Shown here: positions 59,921-64,000 of the stretch, one piece after another
How the letters are laid out: each line of letters starts with the position of its first letter
Numbering within the stretch: the first letter of the stretch is position 1
Origin: Acidimicrobiales bacterium
GTDB taxonomy: Bacteria; Actinomycetota; Acidimicrobiia; Acidimicrobiales; DATDAH01
Assembly (NCBI GenBank): GCA_016794585.1
Contig: JAEUJM010000019.1
Location: 98,236 to 162,235, forward strand
Length of the DNA: 64,000 bases
Reading direction: 5' to 3'
The notes under the pieces: generated by a model
The model's database searches: none
Told to the model about the DNA's origin: nothing
What the model saw: the letters and a program-made list of their open reading frames with translations, nothing else
Program-made: the position numbers and the translations under genes

Positions 59921-60706
59921 ATGAGCGAGGCCACGACGATGCCGGCCGCCTTCCTGGGGCACGGCAGCCCCATGAACGCCCTCGAGCACAACCGCTACAC
60001 CGACGGGTGGCGCCTGTTCGGTGACAGCGTGCCCCGGCCGCGGGCCATCCTCGCCGTGTCGGCTCACTGGTACATCAACGCCACGGCGGTGACCGCGCAG
60101 CCCGATCCGCCCACGATCCACGACTTCTACGGGTTTCCCGACGCCCTCTTCGACGTGCGGTACCCGGCACCCGGGGATCCCGAGCTGGCGTCCCGGATCG
60201 CCGAGGTGGTCGACCCGGTCTGGGTCGGCCAGGACCGCGACAGCTGGGGGATCGACCACGGCACGTGGTCGCTGCTCGTGCACGCCTTCCCCGACGCCGA
60301 CATCCCGGTCGTCCAGCTCAGCATCGACGCCACCAAGCCGTGGGAGTACCACCTCGACCTGGGCGCCCGCCTCGCCCCCCTGCGGGACGAGGGGGTCCTC
60401 GTGTTGTGCAGCGGCAACGTCGTGCACAACCTGCGCCTCATCGAGTGGGGCACGCCCGAGGCCGGCGAGGACTGGGCCCACCGCTTCGACGACGCGACCC
60501 GGGCGGCGATCACGAGCGATCCCGCGTCCGTCCTCGCCCTGGCCGGCCATCCCGACTACGACCGGGCGGTCCCCACCCCGGACCACTTCCTGCCATTGCT
60601 GTACCTCGCCGGCCTCGCCCAGGCCGCCGGGGAGCCCTGTGCCACGCTCGTCGACGGCTACGCCTACGGCTCGCTGTCGATGACGAGCTACACACTCGGC
60701 CTGTGA
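59921..60706 (+). CDS. Extradiol ring-cleavage dioxygenase, LigB/YgiD (DODA) family
   Basis: A 261-residue class III extradiol dioxygenase. The metal-binding motifs are FLGHGSPMNAL, VSAHWY, IDHGTWSLLVH and the SGNVVHNLR region, all typical of YgiD-like 4,5-DOPA dioxygenases. Full family length. The stop overlaps the start of the SnoaL-like gene (GTGA). The natural substrate is a catechol but cannot be read from sequence. Confidence 0.87.
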   Translation: MSEATTMPAAFLGHGSPMNALEHNRYTDGWRLFGDSVPRPRAILAVSAHWYINATAVTAQPDPPTIHDFYGFPDALFDVRYPAPGDPELASRIAEVVDPVWVGQDRDSWGIDHGTWSLLVHAFPDADIPVVQLSIDATKPWEYHLDLGARLAPLRDEGVLVLCSGNVVHNLRLIEWGTPEAGEDWAHRFDDATRAAITSDPASVLALAGHPDYDRAVPTPDHFLPLLYLAGLAQAAGEPCATLVDGYAYGSLSMTSYTLGL

Positions 60707-61128
60707 ACACCACCGCCGAGGACATCGAGGACCTCAAGCGCCTGAAGGCGCGCTACTTCCGCTGTCTCGACACCAAGGACTGGCCGGGCCTCCGGTCCGT
60801 CTTCACCGACGAGCTGGTGGCCGACAGCACCGAGGCCGGTGGCCAGGTGATCACCGGGGCCGACGCGTTCATCGCCTTCCTCCAGGAGGTGCTGGCCGAC
60901 GCGGTCACCGTGCACCAGGGCCACATGCCGGAGATCGAGCTCACCTCCCCCACCTCCGCCACCGGCATCTGGGCCCTCCACGACATCGTGATCTGGCCGA
61001 ACGGCCTGCGCCTCGACGGCCACGGCCACTACCACGAGACCTACCGCAAGACCGACGCCGGTTGGCGCATCGCCACCTCCCGCCTCACCCGACTCCACAG
61101 CGACTTCCACCCGCCCGCCGACGCCTGA
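60703..61128 (+). CDS. SnoaL/NTF2-like family protein
   Basis: A 141-residue cone-shaped NTF2-like protein (SnoaL_4). It begins LKRLKARYFRCLDTKDW and LRSVFTDELVADST, with a C-terminal GRWRIA-like strand (DAGWRIATSRLTRL). Related proteins are isomerases, dehydratases or ligand binders. It is coupled to the dioxygenase, so it may process a related aromatic product. Confidence 0.8.
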   Translation: MNTTAEDIEDLKRLKARYFRCLDTKDWPGLRSVFTDELVADSTEAGGQVITGADAFIAFLQEVLADAVTVHQGHMPEIELTSPTSATGIWALHDIVIWPNGLRLDGHGHYHETYRKTDAGWRIATSRLTRLHSDFHPPADA

Positions 61129-61147
61129 GCCGCCATCGGCCCCCCGC

Positions 61148-61264
61148 TTCGTTCTGGTACGTGGTCTGCAACACCTGCGTCGCCAACTCACTACCAGAAC
61201 GAAAGGTCTCCGCTTCTGGCACCGCCCTGGCCACACCTGCGTTGCCAACTCCACACCAGAACGG
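61148..61264 (+). repeat. Two tandem copies of a 62-bp palindrome-bounded repeat
   Basis: Two copies (61148-61203 and 61212-61264) repeat with a 62-base period. Copy 1 is bounded by a perfect 12-bp inverted repeat (TTCGTTCTGGTA with TACCAGAACGAA); copy 2 by TTCTGG and CCAGAA. Both share internal CACCTGCGT and GCCAACTC blocks. They fill the gap between convergent SnoaL-like and catalase-like genes and could be a transcription-stop array, a protein-binding site or a dispersed repeat. Confidence 0.6.
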
Positions 61265-61285
61265 GGTGGCGGTCCGCCGCCCGGG

Positions 61286-62203
61286 TCAGAGGTCGGCGGT
61301 GCGGCGCGCGTAGGAGACGCCGTAGGCCCGGGAGCGGGCGGCGAGCAACGGGTCGGCCGAGCACTCGACGCCCGGGGGCACGTTCACCGGATCGAAGATC
61401 AAGGTGTCCTCGGCGTCGGCCGGGCCGAGCGCGGTGAGCTCGAGCCGGCCGACCTCGACACGCTCGCGCTCGTCGGGCCAACGGTCGGTCGGGTCGTCGA
61501 CCGCGTCGCCCTCTCCGGCGAGCACGACCCACAGGGCGAACGACGCCGGGCCGGCGGCGAGCCGCTCGGCCAGCTCCCGCCGCAGGTGGTCGGGCGGTCG
61601 GCCGGACTCGTCCGGATCGACCGCGGCCTCGCCCGCGTCGGGCACCCATTCGTAGCGCACCGCCCGCCGGGCGCCGTCGGGCCCGGTCCAGAAGAAGGAG
61701 TGGATGCCGTGGTAGCGGACCTGGGCGTAGCTGGCCGGGATCGGCGCCGCGATGGCCGCGCCGGCGGCGCCGAGCGCCTCCGGGTGCGCATCGAGGAAGG
61801 CGCCGACCTTGGCCATGTCGAGCTCGCCGGTGGCCGGATCGGGGGTGCGGGCGGCAACGAAGGCGACGAAGTCCTCGGGCGTGCGCACGAAGAACTGCGG
61901 GAGCGACAGCCCGATCAGGTCCCACGCCGGGTCCCCGTCGGCCCGCAGCTTGAGGGCGATCCCCCGCCCGTCCTGGTCGTCGTCGCGGGTGGCGGGATTC
62001 CCCGTGCCGTTCGAGAACCGCACCGTGGCCGGCACCGCACCACCCTGCATCGCCACCGCGGTGCACAAGTCCGCAGCCGCCGGCGTGGCCGTGAACGTCC
62101 CCGTCGCCACGATCCCGGTGGCGTGCGCCCGCCGTTTCCCGGGATGCCGCCCCGACGCCCCCTCGATCGCGTCGACCAGCGCTTCCCCGCTCATCTCCCC
62201 CAT
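61286..62203 (-). CDS. Catalase-related heme peroxidase (SrpA-like, minimal catalase)
   Basis: A 305-residue shortened catalase. The distal His27 (RAHATGIVATGTF), Asn65 (VRFSNGTG) and the proximal heme ligand Tyr294 in RSRAY (RxxxY) are all present. The family, typified by SrpA, lacks part of the catalase barrel and usually acts as a peroxidase rather than a full catalase. It starts with a strong Met-rich N terminus and is convergent with the SnoaL-like gene. Confidence 0.85.
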   Translation of the reverse strand: MGEMSGEALVDAIEGASGRHPGKRRAHATGIVATGTFTATPAAADLCTAVAMQGGAVPATVRFSNGTGNPATRDDDQDGRGIALKLRADGDPAWDLIGLSLPQFFVRTPEDFVAFVAARTPDPATGELDMAKVGAFLDAHPEALGAAGAAIAAPIPASYAQVRYHGIHSFFWTGPDGARRAVRYEWVPDAGEAAVDPDESGRPPDHLRRELAERLAAGPASFALWVVLAGEGDAVDDPTDRWPDERERVEVGRLELTALGPADAEDTLIFDPVNVPPGVECSADPLLAARSRAYGVSYARRTADL

Positions 62204-62313
62204 GCGGTCACGCTAGCGACGCGACGAAACCGCCGCCGCGAGTCGTCACACCCCAGCACTACTCTGGGATCGCTTCCCCCTCCAGATCTCTCACTTGCCT
62301 GGAGGTTCCCCCG

Positions 62314-62607
62314 ATGTTCGTCACCGAACGCACCCGTCACGAACTGCACGAGAGGTTGGTCGAGCTCATGGGCCCATCCCGAGCCGAGACCCTGACGGAG
62401 CACCTCCCCCCGATGGGTTGGGGCGACGTCGCCACCAAGGCCGACCTCGACCAGGTCGAGGAGCGCATCCAGCTCCGCATGGACGCCCTTGAGCACCGCC
62501 TGACCAGCGTCATCGAGTCCCGCGCCCGTCAGACCAACGCCGCCCTCACTGGAACGGTGATGAGCCTCAGCGCTGTCCTGATCACCGTCATCCTCACCCT
62601 CCGATGA
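62314..62607 (+). CDS. Small coiled-coil membrane protein
   Basis: A 97-residue protein: N-terminal RHELHERLVELMGPSRAETL, the segment PPMGWGDVATKADLDQVEER, a coiled coil, and a C-terminal membrane helix (MSLSAVLITVILTL). Similar short proteins with a GWGDVATK motif are familiar from actinobacteria, with no known role. Its TGA overlaps the ATG of the next gene (ATGA). It probably has its own promoter; a CTGGAGG-like site precedes the start. Confidence 0.7.
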   Translation: MFVTERTRHELHERLVELMGPSRAETLTEHLPPMGWGDVATKADLDQVEERIQLRMDALEHRLTSVIESRARQTNAALTGTVMSLSAVLITVILTLR

Positions 62608-62792
62608 CGAGCACGTCGGCACCGAGGGCGCCGTACCGGCCCGGTGATCGCTTCGACGCTGCCTGCACCCAGTTCGAAGCTCGCCTCGAAGCTCACCTCG
62701 CCGCCGCCCAGCGTCGTTTCCTCACCTGCTTCGCGGTGGCGCTGACCCTCCAGACCCTCGTCCTCGCCGTCGCCATCCTCGCCACCCGCTGA
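62604..62792 (+). CDS. Small protein with one membrane helix, 62 residues
   Basis: Starts MTSTSAPRAPYRPGDRFD, followed by a short amphipathic segment (FEARLEAHLAAAQRRF) and a C-terminal membrane helix (CFAVALTLQTLVLAVAILA). It overlaps the previous gene by four bases and the next by one, so it is coupled in a three-gene operon of tiny membrane proteins. No family recognised. Confidence 0.55.
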   Translation: MTSTSAPRAPYRPGDRFDAACTQFEARLEAHLAAAQRRFLTCFAVALTLQTLVLAVAILATR

Positions 62793-63031
62793 TGCCCGAC
62801 CGGCGCCTCGCCACCCGTATGTTCGGCGGCACGCGATCAGACGCCTACCACCGCGGCCGCCTGCTGACCGTCCTCGGCTTTCTCGTCGTCATGCTCAGCC
62901 GGCTGGCGGGCGTGACGGGCGGCTGGGCCGCGACGGCGGTACTCATCGGTGCATCGCTCATCGTCGTCTTCGGCCTCATGGAGCTCTGGAACTGGAGGAG
63001 CCTGACCGACGAGCCACCGTCGACGCTCTGA
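62792..63031 (+). CDS. Small two-helix membrane protein, 79 residues
   Basis: Two hydrophobic segments (LLTVLGFLVVMLSRLAG and ATAVLIGASLIVVFGLMEL) with short polar ends. The start shares a base with the stop of the preceding gene (TGATG). No family recognised; third gene of the tiny membrane-protein operon. Confidence 0.55.
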   Translation: MPDRRLATRMFGGTRSDAYHRGRLLTVLGFLVVMLSRLAGVTGGWAATAVLIGASLIVVFGLMELWNWRSLTDEPPSTL

Positions 63032-63061
63032 CCGCACCACTCGGGCAGGCTGCAGTGAAGC

Positions 63062-63283
63062 TCACTGATCCGAGCGGTCCGTCCCCCGAGACTGGCCGTC
63101 CGGCGTCGTCGCCTCCCAGACGATCAACCAGATCACGGCGGCGAGGGCGACCTCGAGCCCGACGAAGCCCGCGACCTGCGCCAATGACCGCCCGTTGCGG
63201 AGGCCGTCGACGATGAAGACGAGAGTGACGGCGACCAGCGGCGAAACGACCAATCGAAGCCGTCGTCGCTGCTGGTCCCGCAC
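63062..63283 (-). CDS. Small two-helix membrane protein, 73 residues
   Basis: Two hydrophobic helices (LVVSPLVAVTLVFIVDGL and VAGFVGLEVALAAVIWLIV) with basic start and polar acidic end. The GTG at 63283 is taken as start; an upstream frame of Arg-rich residues looks non-coding. Resembles the small two-helix membrane proteins often seen near accessory genes. Function unknown. Confidence 0.45.
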   Translation of the reverse strand: MRDQQRRRLRLVVSPLVAVTLVFIVDGLRNGRSLAQVAGFVGLEVALAAVIWLIVWEATTPDGQSRGTDRSDQ

Positions 63284-63584
63284 GCCCGCCACGCTACCGA
63301 CCGCCCTCCGACGACCGCTTCCCGAGACGCTTCGAGGGCGCAAGTAGTGCAGCGGCCGCGCAGGCGCCACCGCGGATCGAGCGAGCGAACGGCCCGGTGG
63401 TCGCCAGCCTCGGCCGGCGGGGAAGGGGTGACCCCGGTACGAGGGTGTCTCAGCAGAAACGCACGAACGGCACCGCAGAGCTCATCCAGCCGAGCGGTCG
63501 CCCCTTGACCCATCAGGTTCCGGTCAGCGGTCGGCCCGCAGGCCGCCAGGGCTCGGCCGGAGGGCCGGGGGGTGACGCCGAGAC

Positions 63585-63658
63585 GGCTTCGGGCCACGCG
63601 CAGCGAGGGACGAGCGAGCATGGCCCGAAACGGAACTCGGCGGCAGGACCCGCCGGCC
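63585..63658 (-). repeat. Intergenic hairpin repeat, copy 2 (3' of rpsJ)
   Basis: Minus strand, about 40 bases after the rpsJ stop: a GGCGGGTCCTGCCGCCG block and a hairpin with arms TTCGGGCCA (63588-63596) and TGGCCCGAA (63621-63629). It aligns with the element after guaA through flanks, arms and the CGCGCAG...GGACGAG loop. One stem pair is swapped from C-G to G-C relative to copy 1, keeping pairing. The loop here is eight bases longer. Confidence 0.6.
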
Positions 63659-63682
63659 CGCAGGCCGAGGTCCCACCGCCGA
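63642..63682 (-). terminator. Compound inverted repeat just after rpsJ
   Basis: Nested arms can form a three-part stem: CTCGGCGG with CCGCCGAG, GGACC with GGTCC, and GGCC with GGCC around a four-base tip. It overlaps the outer edge of the repeat element and could end the rpsJ transcript, which fits the separation of rpsJ from rplC. No T run. Confidence 0.4.
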
Positions 63683-63696
63683 GAGAGAAACGCTGA

Positions 63697-64000
63697 CTAG
63701 GCGTTCTGGATCTTGATCTCGATGTCCACGCCGGCCGGGAGGTCGAGACGCTGGAGCGAGTCGACCGTCTTGGGCGAGGGATCGAGGATGTCGAGCAGGC
63801 GCTTGTGGATGCGCATCTCGAAGTGCTCGCGGGAGTCCTTGTCCTTGTGCGGGGAGCGGATCACCGTGTAGCGGTGCTTGTCGGTCGGCAGCGGGATCGG
63901 GCCCCGGATGTCGGCCTGCGTACGCAGCACGGTCTCGACGATCTTCTTCGTCGACTGATCGATGATCTCGTGGTCGTACGCCTTGAGACGGATCCGGATC
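63697..64000 (-). CDS. rpsJ: Ribosomal protein S10, 5' end cut by window edge
   Basis: The visible 101 codons read from [17 protein letters not shown] to [14 protein letters not shown], with [40 protein letters not shown] and [18 protein letters not shown] between. Only the first few residues (usually M-x-x-K) lie beyond base 64000. uS10 is also NusB's partner in antitermination. It is normally coupled to rplC; here the next gene of the operon is 7.3 kb away. Confidence 0.95.
   Translation of the reverse strand, partial: IRIRLKAYDHEIIDQSTKKIVETVLRTQADIRGPIPLPTDKHRYTVIRSPHKDKDSREHFEMRIHKRLLDILDPSPKTVDSLQRLDLPAGVDIEIKIQNA

Larger units (their letters stand above)
63284..63696. other. Gap upstream of the small membrane gene and downstream of rpsJ
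   Basis: About 410 bases with no convincing gene. It holds the hairpin repeat copy 2 (63585-63658) and, nearer rpsJ, a compound inverted repeat. The rest reads as GC-rich non-coding sequence. Confidence 0.55.

Noticed and set aside
61148..61264. The two 62-bp repeats as a CRISPR array
   Set aside because: Only two diverged copies, no unique equal-length spacers and no cas genes.

Overview
The window is a very GC-rich stretch of a bacterial chromosome, almost entirely protein coding, with codon third positions dominated by G and C. The gene families point to an actinobacterium, most likely of the class Acidimicrobiia: a GuaB3-type IMP dehydrogenase without CBS domains, a paired DUF1800/DUF1501 operon, Tat-dependent ferritin-like proteins, a HrcA/CIRCE-controlled groESL, and actinobacterial TatA and ZapE. 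The class assignment is an inference from gene content; no rRNA is present to confirm it. I saw no tRNA, rRNA, CRISPR array, insertion sequence or prophage.

Layout. 1-6.8 kb: truncated zapE, a DUF1800-DUF1501 operon, two ferritin-like proteins with Tat-type signals, then tatC-tatB and divergent tatA. 7-9.8 kb: guaB3-guaA on the minus strand. 10-15.5 kb: a GT-C membrane glycosyltransferase and two paralogous membrane-anchored SGNH-type proteins around a small unknown gene; a third paralogue lies at 21.3-22.9 kb next to groESL. 15.5-19 kb: PLP decarboxylase, CoA-type Nudix hydrolase and a 51-residue ORF in one coupled operon, then a two-TM potassium channel and an SRPBCC protein. 19-31 kb: groES-groEL with a perfect CIRCE element, the t6A cluster tsaE-tsaB-rimI-tsaD, a P1 peptidase, mscL, alr, a CBS protein, nnr and acpS. 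31-38 kb: a 1158-residue GlmS-like protein, a YdjC-family deacetylase, glmM, rpsI, rplM and truA.

38.5-64 kb: the ribosomal protein superoperon on the minus strand. It reads rpsJ (cut by the right edge), then rplC-D-W-B, rpsS, rplV, rpsC, rplP, rpmC, rpsQ, rplN-X-E, rpsN-H, rplF-R, rpsE, rpmD, rplO, secY, adk, map, rpmJ, rpsM-K-D, rpoA and rplQ. Two interruptions stand out. A 7.3-kb accessory block (NHL-repeat secreted protein, orphan histidine kinase, LigB dioxygenase, SnoaL protein, mini-catalase, several tiny membrane proteins) separates rpsJ from rplC. A Wzz-like protein plus a polytopic membrane protein sit between map and rpmJ, where infA would be expected.

The genes mostly serve housekeeping: translation and its assembly, protein export (SecY, Tat), purine synthesis, peptidoglycan precursor supply (GlmM, Alr, possibly the GlmS-like protein), tRNA modification, and protein folding. 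The less explained material is the trio of SGNH-type paralogues, two starts that appear to use CTG overlapping the upstream stop, an intergenic hairpin repeat with a compensatory base change downstream of guaA and of rpsJ, the giant GlmS-like protein, and the two operon interruptions.
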